From Motacilla alba alba (Eukaryota > Chordata > Aves > Passeriformes > Motacillidae): a stretch of DNA of 64,000 bases. Shown piece by piece: positions 37,101 to 64,000 of this stretch. Numbering within the stretch: the stretch's first letter is position 1; each line of letters opens with the position of its first letter. The position numbers and the translations under genes are program-made. Where the stretch lies: assembly GCF_015832195.1 (NCBI RefSeq), contig NC_052021.1, forward strand, positions 23,666,286 to 23,730,285, in the 5' to 3' direction. The notes below the pieces were generated by a model. The model searched no databases. It was given only the letters and a program-made list of their open reading frames with translations, and was not told where the DNA came from.

Positions 37101-38800
37101 CTTGAACCTTATCTTCTTACACTGCACCTGAACACAAAGAAAACAGGCAGAATGCGACCAATGTGACTCTGCTCACAACTTGATTGTAGCTTGATTGTGC
37201 ATTTGTAAGAAATCTGGAAGCTAAGGCTCATCATCTCCTCTTGCTGGGAATTAGTAGGTCTGTACAGAACTTGGAATTATGCTGCATTTATAAGCAGTAT
37301 TTAATAAGGATCTGTGTTAGCCATGATGCTGTTAAGAAGACAATGAGAAAGGAAAACCAGAATTATCTCATCAAATAAAGAAACAATAGTGTCTGTAAAA
37401 TAATGAATTAGCCAAGCACACCTTCCTCTCTTCCAGAGCACAAGGCTGGCTCATCTCCCATGAGGGCAGAGATGCCATCCCATAGACGGCCTGCTGCTAC
37501 AGATGCTCTTCTATCATCAGGACCAAAAGTGGCTGGAGGCAAGCCAAGGTTAAAAGGAGACCAACAGAAATAAAACAGCAGCAGGAGAGCTGAAAGAAGA
37601 TTGGCACATTTTAAAGCAAGCAGGCTGATTATGCAGGAAACCACAGAGCCTCAGCTCAGCCTTGGCAGTAGCTAAAGGTCACTCTGCTGCACACGGATGT
37701 GCCCCAGGGGACCTGCAGCACTGGAGAGAAGGAACACATCAGTGCCTTCAGGTGAAAGAAAGCAGGATGTTCAGCCAGGAAAACTATGCTAAAAATACAC
37801 TTTCTGAAGGCAGGTGAGGAAGAAATAGAGAGAAGTGGACAAAAGGGAAATAACAGGTCACTAAGCATTCATATCAAAAATACCACAGGCTACAGGCCTT
37901 CAATCCTCCTAATTAATCCACCAAAAGGGTGAAGAAGGGAGTGTTGGCCTTCAGCATTTTAGCTGGCATGTGATTTACCCTACAGGAAAGTCCTTTGAAG
38001 ATATCCAGGAGGCCCTTTTTTTTTTTGAAAAGCAGAATTTGACACTGACATTAGTGCCAGTGGCAGCACAGCCCTCTTGGGGCCCTGCAAGTCAAATGCA
38101 TCCTAGAATGACATTAATTTGAATTAACTATCAGCTTCTACACAGCTGTTAAACTCTGCACATGAGCCCTTCTGTAGATGTGAAGTTCAAGCCAGGGTTA
38201 AGGGTGAATTTGCAATGTAAAATGTGACTATACTGATAATGATTTTTTTAGCACAGAGTTATAAATTTGAAAACAAACCCCTGAGTGATAATAGAAAAGG
38301 AAGGGGCAATATTCAGTATTTGAACCAGATGCCTTGATTCCAATGGGAGATGCCTTGATTCCAATGGCAGAGAAAGACTCAGTTCACAGGGACTCAAGAA
38401 CAGCCATAAACATAGGAGACAGTAATTGAGAGGTGGATTTCACAAAAAGATGTTCTTGTTGATGAAAAAAGGGGCTCTTTAACTACACACGATTATTTCT
38501 CCTGTATTTCTGTGGAAAAATCATCTTGACTTCTTTACTGAGCTATTTCTCAGCAAAATCCTCATTAAAAGGAGAGTCCCAGACACTTCATGTTACTCCA
38601 GATAACAATACCACACTTAGCTCCAGTGGAGACTCTGGTATTGAATTATCCTTCACCATTCAGCCTCTTAATTGAAATTTGTCATTCTAACAACGCCAGA
38701 GCACATTCAGCAGTTTCACGATCATTACTGTAATTCTGAGGCTGACACAGGAAACATGGCATAGAAACACAAGGGCTCAATTTTAAATTGGCTAAAATAA
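31156..38800. other. INA 3' UTR and intergenic DNA up to PCGF6
   Basis: The INA 3' UTR begins at 31156, but its end is not fixed. The first plus-strand AATAAA signals I see are at 33369-33374 and 33963-33968, which would give a 3' UTR of 2.2-2.8 kb. The remainder is AT-rich unique sequence with no recognisable gene. A 21-bp unit is duplicated in tandem at 38327-38367. Confidence 0.5.
38327..38367. repeat. Two-copy 21-bp tandem repeat
   Basis: AGATGCCTTGATTCCAATGG plus one spacer base is repeated immediately (starts at 38327 and 38348). It lies in intergenic DNA. Confidence 0.85.
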
Positions 38801-38802
38801 AG

Positions 38803-39041
38803 TTTATTTTACTGTTACAATATATAATCTTTTATTAACACAACTCACGAGGTGTTTACAAAATAATCTCATTTTCTGCTGCATTTTAAACACTACTTTT
38901 ATACAAACTTTAAAGGTAAAATAGGAGTTTGTAGCTAAAAAGGCTTTCTGTTACATATTTAGAAGCATCATTATTAGAGTTACTTCAAACAAAACTTTTT
39001 TTTCTTATGGTGCCACCTTCACAGACAAAACAATGTTTATT
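38803..39041 (-). terminator. PCGF6: Candidate PCGF6 polyadenylation signals
   Basis: On the minus strand AATAAA occurs at 39041-39036, 38836-38831 and 38808-38803, in an AT-rich stretch downstream of the PCGF6 stop codon. These are the first canonical signals I found downstream of that stop. Variant ATTAAA forms occur nearer the stop (about 40.40 and 40.71 kb). Use of the distal sites would give a ~2.2-kb 3' UTR that includes a CR1 element. Confidence 0.4.
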
Positions 39042-39129
39042 GTAAAGACCTGAGGGAGGATTCATGAAAGCTTTCTTTAGACGAAGGATGCCAGTCCTCT
39101 TTGGCTGACAGTGAACAAATACATTTGAG

Positions 39130-39735
39130 CCCTTGCAGCCGGGAGGGCCAGTGGAATCTGGGGGTGCATTGGGATGAGTGTGGCAAGCAGGTCAAGGCAA
39201 GTGACCCTACCCCTCTACTCAGCCCTGGGGAGGCCACCTCTGGAGTGCTGTGCCCAGCTCTGGGATCCTCAGTACAAGAAGGACAAGGAGCTCCTGGGGA
39301 GGATCCAGCAGAGGCCACAAGGCATTGCTCTGCTCCTTAGGGACACCCAAATGTCCCCTCCATGCCTGACTGGCTGCCAAGGGCTTCCAGGTCTGGATGG
39401 AGCTTGGGGCTGTTCAGGTGTCCCCAAACTCCAGAAGCCCTGCACAGCTCAGTCATACTCTCACCCCTGGACTTAGCTCAGTTGCTGCTGCTGCCTCACC
39501 TGCTGACTGAAAGAAAGGAGGACTGAAAGAAGAAAGAAATTGTTTACATTGAGGGTAGCAGAGCACTGAACAGGCTGCCCAAGGAGGTTGTGGAGTCTTC
39601 CTCTCTGGAGACATTCCAAACCCACCTGGACACATTCCTGTGTCTCCTGCTCTGGGTCACCCTGCCTTGGCAGGGAGGTTGGACTGGATGATCTCCAGAG
39701 GCCTGTCCAACCCTAACAATTCTATGGTTCTGTAA
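39130..39735 (+). mobile_element. CR1 LINE 3' fragment (plus orientation) with an internal interruption
   Basis: 39130-39325 matches CR1 internal sequence (GGCCACCTCTGGAGTGCTGT, CAAGAAGGACAAGGAGCTCC). 39545-39735 matches the CR1 3' end (GAACAGGCTGCCCAAGGAGG, GGATGATCTCCAGAGGCCTG, terminal ATTCTATGGTTCTG). The ~215 bp between is not recognisably CR1, so it is either a secondary insertion or a diverged part. The element lies antisense to PCGF6, probably inside its 3' UTR. Confidence 0.85.
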
Positions 39736-40973
39736 CTTAGGTGTTCTGAAATGCCTTACAAAGGAATCTCTTCCCCTTCCTCACACTGACTGTAGGGAAG
39801 GGAAGGAGCCTGGTGCCTAACAGAAGCTTTCATGAATCCCCACACTGACGACCCAGTATGCAGCAAGATCATAACACACAGAGCCCTCTGGTCCTTAATG
39901 CTGCACAAGACAACATGGAAATCTTAAACAGAATAAAATTTGAAGTGTTACAGTTGTCATAAAACCTAATTTTAACATGTTAAAATTAAAGTCACCTAAA
40001 GTCCTCTGTGAATCTGGTAGTAACAGGCAGGTATTACATTACTGAACCCTGATCTCCACTACAATGCACTAAAATACCTTAGAAAGAGTGGAAAAAGTGA
40101 CCATTTTCACAGCTGCTGGAGGGGTATGTGCTAAAGTGAATGGATTTATGTTTCTGACAGTCAAGTTAGTTGACAGATTTTACGTGATAGCAGATTGACA
40201 GTGATTACTTTATATACAGCAAGCAGGTAGAAAGAGGTGCTACTTGTATTTTTTTTTTCATGCATAGTTTAACCAGCTTACAGCCAGCTCATCTCCATTC
40301 AGACTAGAGATGCATGATCCACCATTTGGTATAAGCCAAACTACCAGCAAATATATTTCCAGTGCAAACAAAATTGTCTTTCTTCAAGAAAAACAACAAA
40401 TTTAATGCTACTTCTCAAAAAACAATGCTTATGCTGCATTATTTTTTACCTATTTTGGTCTGCATTTCTGAAGTTTCCTTCCTCTCCCCAAATCACATCC
40501 AAAGACAGATGATCACAGTATTTTTTTTAGGCAAATGACTGTCTCTTCCACAAAACAAATTATACTGCTCATTGAAGATCATCCCTGAGAGCACTGTTCT
40601 ATCTAGACACTTAGACAGCCAGAGAAATCTCAGAGCTTAAAGGGAAAAAAGGCTGTTCACCCTGTGAAATCTTGTGGTTTTAGAAAGTAAAAAAAACTAG
40701 CTACTTGGAGCATTTAATTTCCCTGAGCTGAGTGAAATTTGAAGACAGTAATTAGTAACATGAAGCATAGCAACATCTACAGCTGTACTTACAGAAGCTG
40801 CAATTTTTTACAGTGGTGAAGTCAGACGTTACATTACAAGCACACAGCAGTTAGTGGTGGTTCCTTTCACTTGCTTCCTGCCACAGGAAATGCAATGGCT
40901 TCTTTGGTGAGAAACAGCACTGAAGAAGCTCCATGACTTCAGATTCTTTTGCCTTCTGATATTCCAGACACCT

Positions 40974-58651
<17,678 letters not shown>

Positions 58652-58717
58652 GTCCACGGACCGGGGCTGGCACGGGTCGGTCCACGGCCCGCGGCGCCTG
58701 CGTGGGAACGCCGCGGG

Positions 58718-58736
58718 GCACGCTGGGAAATGCAGT
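58718..58736 (-). promoter_or_regulatory. PCGF6: ZNF143/THAP11-type motif at the PCGF6 promoter
   Basis: The minus strand reads ACTGCATTTCCCAGCGTGC, close to the ZNF143 (Staf) consensus ACTACAATTCCCAGMATGC. Such sites are typical of housekeeping promoters near the start site. Confidence 0.6.
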
Positions 58737-58934
58737 TCCAAAGAACGCAGGGCCGTGCGCTGAGCCGCAACCCGTTTATATTTATATCCCCGAGTGTTGG
58801 TTTTGGCTTTTTTTTCCCTCATTTTTTTCCCCCCAAGGACTCGCCAATGAACGCTTTTTTTGTTTTTTTCCCGAAAGACTCTCAATCACACAATACTAGT
58901 TTCATTCAAAATAAAGTTTTAATTCTGTAAAATA

Positions 58935-59340
58935 ATTAAATTGTTTGGGTTGCAAAGGACCTTAGAAATAATCTAGTTACTGCCATGGGCAGCGACACCT
59001 TCCACTAAAACAAATTCTCAAAGCCCCATCCAACCTGTCCCGGAACACTGCCAGGGCTGGGGCATCCACAGTTTCTCTGGGCAACCTGTGTCAGTGCCTC
59101 ACCACTTTCACAGCAAAGAATTTCTTCCTAATATCTAATCTAAACCTGCTTTCTGTCAGTTTAAAGCCATTCTCCCTTGCCCTGTCACTACATGCCCTTG
59201 TCCAAAGTCCCTCTCCAGCTCTCTTGGAGCCCCTTTGGACACTGGAAGGTGCTGTAGTGTCTCCCTGGAGTCTTTTTTTTCTCCAGGCTGAACATCCCCA
59301 GTCCTCTCAGCCTTTTGACAAGTATCACCGAATCTCTGTT
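58935..59340 (-). mobile_element. CR1 LINE 3' fragment (minus orientation)
   Basis: Read on the minus strand it contains CR1-type text: CTGAGAGGACTGGGGATGTT, then CCAGCCCTGGCAGTGTTCCG, then AGGTCCTTTGCAACCCAAAC near the 3' end. It is a truncated, non-coding copy lying between the PCGF6 and TAF5 promoters. Confidence 0.85.
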
Positions 59341-59410
59341 TAACAGAACGGTTAAAAAAGAAACAGTATTAGAAATATCTGCACAACTCAGCGGCCCAGC
59401 CGTAATTACA

Positions 59411-59769
59411 TTAATTGTGCCCCCAGTCCCAAGGCCATTCCGGTGCACTGCAGGCAGCCCCGCGGTGCCCGCTCAGCCCCTTCCCCTCACACCGGCCCGT
59501 TAATTGTGCCCCCAGTCCCAAGGCCATCCCCGGTGCACTGCAGGCAGCCCCGCGGTGCCCGCACAGCCCCTTCCCCTCACACCGGCCCGTTAATTGTGCC
59601 CCCAGTCCCAAGGCCATTCCCGGTGCACTGCAGGCAGCCCCGCGGTGCCCGCACAGCCCCTTCCCCTCACACCGGCCCGTTAATTGTGCCCCCAGTCCCA
59701 AGGCCATTCCCGGTGCACTGCAGGCAGCCCCGCGGTGCCCGCACAGCCCCTTCCCCTCACACCGGCCCG
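59411..59769. repeat. 90-bp minisatellite, four copies
   Basis: A unit starting TTAATTGTGCCCCCAGTCCC and ending ACACCGGCCCG repeats at 59411, 59500, 59590 and 59680, with lengths 89, 90, 90 and 90. Copies 3 and 4 are identical, copy 2 has one change, and copy 1 has one deletion and one change. It ends 180 bp before the TAF5 start codon. Because the period is divisible by three, reading frames stay open through it. Confidence 0.97.
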
Positions 59770-59946
59770 GCGCCACCGCCCCTCGCCGCGCCCCCGCTGC
59801 CACAAAGCGCTTCCGAGAGCGTCGCAAAACGAAGCCGTGCGTGCCTGTGGAGGCAGCGGCAGCGCTGCCCTTCCTTTGCCCTCACTGTCGCGAGGGCGGC
59901 CGCGCTTGGCGGCGGCCGTGCGCCGCCGGCGAATGGAAGGCGGCGC

Positions 59947-59957
59947 AAGATGGCGGC
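59947..59957 (+). promoter_or_regulatory. TAF5: YY1 motif overlapping the TAF5 start codon
   Basis: AAGATGGCGGC is the full YY1 core. Its ATG is the TAF5 initiator, which also has a strong Kozak context (A at -3, G at +4). YY1 sites just downstream of the start site are common in CpG-island promoters. Confidence 0.7.
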
Positions 59958-60454
59958 GCTGCATGAGGAGCCGGCAGAGGTGGTGGCGGTGCAGCCGGAC
60001 CCCGAGGCGGGGACGCCACCGCCGCCTCCCGCGGTGCCTCCCGCCGCCGCTCCCGCCGCCGCCCCGGCTGCCGCGGCGGAGGGAGAGGCGGCTGGAGCCG
60101 GTGGGGATGCGGCACCCCCGAAGCCCGCGGCGCCGGGCCCGGCCGCCTCCCCGGCGGCATTGGACCGGCAGACGCTTATGGCCGTACTGCAGTTCCTGCG
60201 GCGCAGCAACCTCCGCGAGTCCGAGGAGATCCTACGTCGCGAAGCCCGCCTGCTCGGCGACGACCTGAGTGCCGCCGCGCTCAGCCCCGCCAGCGCCGGG
60301 CTCCTGGGCGGCTCCGGCAGCGACGCGGACTCCGGCGAGGCGCTGCTCGGCCGGGGCACCGGCGCTGCCGCCGTCGCCATCGGAGGCAACGTCGCCACTG
60401 TCGCGACTTCCAGCCCCGGGGTGGCTGCAGTTGCCGCCGTGCCGCCGGGGAAAG
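59950..60454 (+). CDS. TAF5: TAF5 exon 1 (N-terminus and LisH)
   Basis: 168 codons plus one base, from MAALHEEPAEVVAV to ...AAVPPGK, donor AAAG|GTGAGG. Ala/Pro/Gly-rich segments flank the LisH helix pair at about 73-105. Confidence 0.93.
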
Positions 60455-63400
60455 GTGAGGCCCGCGGGGACTGCGGGGTCGGTCCCTCCTCTGGGCGGGA
60501 ACCCCGGGAAGTGGGGAGCCCGTGTGCCGCTCGCAGCCTCGCGGGTCTCTGTTATGCTGGGACACAAGGGCTGGTATCAGGTTCTCGGTGCCACCGAGGG
60601 TCTAACGCGGCGTTCCGCGAAGTCCCTGGATGTCTCATTTTTCCATACAATCCGTGGAGAAATCCGTATCTCCTGGAGCAAGGGACTAAGGACAGTGTGT
60701 GTCTCGCGTTTGTAGGGAGCACTGTGAAGCGAGAAGTGCTCCCGCTTGTATTTGTGTCCCATCACAAGTGATCGAGTAGCGGGAACAGGAAGGTTCCATT
60801 GTAGTTAGTGGGGATCGTCCCGGGTCTGGCCGCAGGGATGGGAACAGAGGTCTGATGTACAGTCTGCTGATGTTTTGGTGAAGGAGCCACGGGATGTTTG
60901 TAGGTGAGGCTTTCTACATTTCTTATCGAGTTTCTGAGTACTTGAGATGTCCTTTGGATAAATAAATTTTAAGTGCTATTAATCAAGGTGTTCTGTGAGG
61001 CAGCTTAACTGAATAATGGAATTTCTGGAACCGCTAGTCTGAGTTCCAGTGAGTACACAGCATAAAGTCAGCTTGGTCATGACATCACCAGATATTATTG
61101 GTTTTATACAAAAGACAAAACAATGGAAGTGCGTAAAAACTGCTGTGTAGAACAGAACTATGAGAGTGTTAAGTGTCCCTGCTCTGTGATGGTTGTGTGG
61201 TGGTCTTGGTGAATTGTTCACTTAGTCTGCTTAACTTGCTTGTTTACTGGAAGCAAAATAATTATAGTGGGTGTATCTTGCATTCTGCTCCTTGTTGAAA
61301 AGTTTCTAGCCCTAGCGGTAAAATAACTCATTCTGGTGATGTTAGTGGCTTCTTCCTTTACACTTCAAGTCCTGGCTGAATTAGGCACTAAGTGGGCAAC
61401 TGTTGGCAGGGAAAAAACTGCTGGAGAGAATTGGCTGCTGGGCCAATGTGCTCTCACCTGTGCTGTTTAGACTTGGTGCTGAATGGGCACAGGACGTGTT
61501 TTGCTCACCTGACCAGGGGGTTGTGGCCACTGTTTGTTTGCTGGCTCTTGCAGAGTGTCTGAGCAGCTGTTGTTGTTGGCTGGTGCTTTTGCAGTCGGAG
61601 GCGCGGTGGTTGTGGAGGACCAGCCGGACGTGAGCGCGGTGCTCTCGGCCTACAACCAGCAGGGGGACCCGACGCTGTACGAGGAGTACTACAGCGGGCT
61701 GAAACACTTCATCGAGTGCTCCCTGGACTGTCATCGGGCGGAATTGTCCCAGCTCTTTTATCCTCTCTTTGTGCACATGTACTTGGAGTTGGTCTACAAT
61801 CAACATGAGAGTGAGGCAAAGTCTTTTTTTGAAAGGTAATCCCTTTTCATTTGTACATTTGTGTTATTTTGTTTTTGCTACTTTGGCTAAATCAGTGAGC
61901 TATTTATATGCATGTACAGGTGTATATATTATTCTTCTCTAAAGCTGAAGAGATTTGAAATCTCAAGTAACAGTGCCATGGGTTGTAGTAACTGTTCTTA
62001 AATTCTTTTCCAATCTTCTGTTAGAAAGATGTGCAAACTAGTGAACTGTGCATCGACAGAGTTTGAACCATGTTAATGGTGTGCTGATGGGCTCCTTGCT
62101 GCAAAAGTAGCAATTAAGAGATTCTGCATCTTTAGGGAAAGATTGTGAGGTCAGCTTTTATCACTGGAATATTGCACTGAGATTCCAAAATAATTCATGC
62201 TCTAAGTATTTGCTGATATCATAGGATGTACATTGAAATTCTTCAAATGAGCTTAAAGAAATTAATTTCTGGCTAATCTATAACTTTCTGTACTCTTACT
62301 ATGTTTCACTTGTTTATCACTTGAGAAGAAAATAGAATTTAATTTGTTTTGTGGATTCAGACCAATTGTGAAATACTTCAACCCAAAAGTATAACTTTGT
62401 TTCCCTTCAAATGATTCTGTAAATAGTTGAAATGTCCCTTGCCACAACTATTTTAAAGCACGTTGAGTGACTAAACCTTTTTACGGTATCTTAAATTGTT
62501 TCAATAGATTTCATGGGGATCAGGAGTGCTATTACCAGGATGACCTGCGTGTATTGTCGAGCTTAACCAAAAAAGAACACATGAAAGGCAACGAGACCAT
62601 GCTGGATTTCCGAACAAGCAAGTTCGTGCTGCGCATTTCCCGTGACTCTTACCAGCTCCTGAAGAGGCATCTTCAGGAAAAGCAGAACAATCAGATCTGG
62701 AACATTGTTCAGGAGCACCTTTACATTGATATCTTTGATGGAATGCCTCGCAGTAAACAACAGATAGATGCTATGGTTGGAAGCTTGGCTGGCGAGGCAA
62801 AACGAGAGGCTAATAAAGCAAAGGTAGGAGACAAAGATTGTTGTACTTGTTACAAATCTCCCTGTTTTTTCAGGGAGATATACCTTAGTATAGATTGACA
62901 ATCATAACTTGAGATCTTAAAAGACAGCATGAACAGAACAAAGTAAGAGAACTGTACAAGCAGGTGTTGGCAGGAGTAGAGAGATCAAGAGGTATTGCTG
63001 TCAGGTGGATGAAACTGCTGAATCCTTTTGAGATACAACCTTGTGTTCAGCCCACTGAACTAAACTTAAACTAACTCATTAATTAATTTGAAGTTTTAAA
63101 ATGGACACATGACTATTTGGCTTCCTCTTTTGTGCAACAGATAGTAATTTTGACTTGCTGACAGCTGTCACTGGAAGAGCTGTGTGTGTAGTACCACAGT
63201 ACTATACAAATGAGTGAGGTAGGGTGGGGATTGCACTTTAAGGAAGGACTAAGAGATGGTGGGAAAACTTAAAGTTGTCCAGATCAGTTGGCTGGGTAAA
63301 CCAGAAGAAAATGTATTATATTCCTTATGGGCTAAGCAGTAATATATGCTGCAATATTAAACAGAGCAGCTTTAAAGGAGCAGCTCTATTGCTTGGACTA

Positions 63401-63664
63401 CTACATTGAAAAGTTACCATTACAAAATCTGGTTATCTGGTTTTCAGTAAGAACAACAATTACTTTTTTCATCTTGTGTGATTTTTTTATTGGTTGGTAG
63501 GTTTTCTTCGGCTTATTGAAAGAACCAGAGTTTGATGTGCCTTTGGATGATGAAGATGAAGAAGGAGAAAATGAGGAAGGAAAGCCAAAGAAGAAAAAAC
63601 CTAAAAAAGATAATGTAGGGTCAAAAAGTAAAAAACAGGACCCTAATGCTCCTCCCCAAAACAG
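59950..63664 (+). CDS. TAF5: TAF5, TFIID subunit 5 (N-terminal part, exons 1-4; continues past the window)
   Basis: Exons: 59950-60454, 61595-61835, 62508-62823 and 63501-63664, all in phase, encoding ~408 of about 800 residues. TAF5 is a scaffold of TFIID, the complex that binds core promoters for RNA polymerase II. An Ala/Pro-rich N-terminus is followed by a LisH motif (about 73-105, QTLMAVLQFLRRSNLRESEE), the helical NTD2 dimerisation domain (from PDVSAVLSAYNQQGDPTLYE through ...QIWNIVQEHLYIDIFDGMPR), and an acidic then Lys-rich linker (DDEDEEGENEEGKPKKKKPK). The WD40 propeller is encoded beyond 64000. The 59950 ATG is the first in its frame; the open frame through the minisatellite has no ATG. 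The match to human TAF5 from exon 2 onward is near identity. Confidence 0.96.
60455..61594 (+). other. TAF5: TAF5 intron 1
   Basis: 1.1-kb intron from GTGAGG to TTTTGCAG; nothing else was recognised. Confidence 0.85.
61595..61835 (+). CDS. TAF5: TAF5 exon 2 (NTD2)
   Basis: VGGAVVVEDQPDVSAVLSAY starts the exon and NQHESEAKSFFE ends it, phases 1 to 2, donor AG|GTAAT. It is conserved with human throughout. Confidence 0.95.
61836..62507 (+). other. TAF5: TAF5 intron 2
   Basis: 672-bp AT-rich intron with a TTTCAATAG acceptor; nothing else was seen. Confidence 0.85.
62508..62823 (+). CDS. TAF5: TAF5 exon 3 (NTD2)
   Basis: FHGDQECYYQDDLRVLSSLT to ...GEAKREANKAK, ending in phase 0 at AAG|GTAGGAG. 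It is highly conserved with human. Confidence 0.95.
62824..63500 (+). other. TAF5: TAF5 intron 3
   Basis: 677-bp intron with acceptor TTGGTTGGTAG; nothing else was seen. Confidence 0.85.
63501..63664 (+). CDS. TAF5: TAF5 exon 4 (acidic/basic linker)
   Basis: VFFGLLKEPEFDVPLDDEDE and the following EGENEEGKPKKKKPKK, then KKQDPNAPPQN, donor AG|GTATCA. It matches human TAF5 except for a few residues. Confidence 0.95.
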
Positions 63665-64000
63665 GTATCAAGGAATGATGTGTAGAGAAGTTTTTAAAAT
63701 CCAGTCTTGTCAAGCCAAATCCGCATCTCTGTTCACATGGCATTTTTATAATTTTGGCTATTTTGGCTGTACACAGCTTTAGTTGTAAGACTTCTAAGGG
63801 AGGTCATGGAACCCTTGGCTTATAACCCTCTGTCATTGCCCATCAAGTCAATCTAGATTTCCCTTGATGAACTTTTACTTGGTTACCCACTAATCTTTTC
63901 AGGTAATACTCAATTGTTTATCTTGTTCCAGTACCTGTCTGAAATTCTGAAAGCTACTGGCTCTCTTTCTCATCAGTTAGTCTTCCACATAGTCTTTCAT
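63665..64000 (+). other. TAF5: TAF5 intron 4 (partial)
   Basis: Intron sequence running to the window edge; no further exon was seen. Confidence 0.85.

Larger units (their letters stand above)
59440..60560 (+). promoter_or_regulatory. TAF5: TAF5 CpG island and promoter
   Basis: CpG-dense DNA extends from the minisatellite through exon 1. There is no TATA box. AAGATGGCGGC at 59947-59957 exactly matches the YY1 consensus and overlaps the start codon. Confidence 0.65.

Noticed and set aside
59415..59827. Repetitive open frames on both strands through the 59.4-59.8 kb region
   Set aside because: They are translations of the 90-bp minisatellite, open in several frames because the period is divisible by three, and begin at GTG rather than ATG.

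Overview
The window is vertebrate nuclear DNA, almost certainly from a bird. It has long AT-rich introns, four CpG islands at gene starts, GT-AG introns, and interspersed repeats of the avian CR1 LINE type. Gene order and orientation match the conserved block NT5C2 (-) / INA (+) / PCGF6 (-) / TAF5 (+), found on human 10q24.33. All four genes were identified by translating exons and comparing them with what I remember of the vertebrate proteins; no search was run.

Layout. 1-20,000: 5' end of NT5C2 on the minus strand, with the first coding exon at 1,566-1,686, a ~18-kb first intron, and a CpG-island promoter with a predicted non-coding exon 1 near 19.8-20.0 kb. 20,040-20,825: a CR1 with a second, inverted CR1 inside it. 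20.8-25.5 kb: intergenic DNA ending in a pyrimidine-skewed tract. 25.5-31.2 kb: INA (alpha-internexin), three coding exons on the plus strand. Its promoter holds a split REST/RE1-like site and a CACCG pentanucleotide array, and exon 2 has a one-base frameshift as sequenced. 31.2-38.8 kb: INA 3' flank and intergenic DNA. 38.8-58.7 kb: PCGF6 on the minus strand, all ten coding exons located to the base with consistent phases, encoding 329 residues. 58.7-59.95 kb: head-to-head PCGF6/TAF5 promoter interval containing an antisense CR1 and a four-copy 90-bp minisatellite. 59.95-64.0 kb: TAF5 exons 1-4 on the plus strand; the WD40 half lies beyond the window.

The genes do not form a pathway. NT5C2 is a cytosolic purine 5'-nucleotidase, INA a neuronal type IV intermediate filament, PCGF6 the RING subunit of the variant Polycomb complex PRC1.6, and TAF5 a scaffold of TFIID. 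The housekeeping genes have CpG-island promoters. INA carries a neuron-restrictive silencer-like motif, which fits neuron-restricted expression.

I found no new biological system. The observations most worth checking are the wide-spaced RE1 upstream of INA, the INA frameshift, the near absence of lysine in INA exon 1, the in-frame minisatellite upstream of TAF5, and the CR1-in-CR1 insertion.
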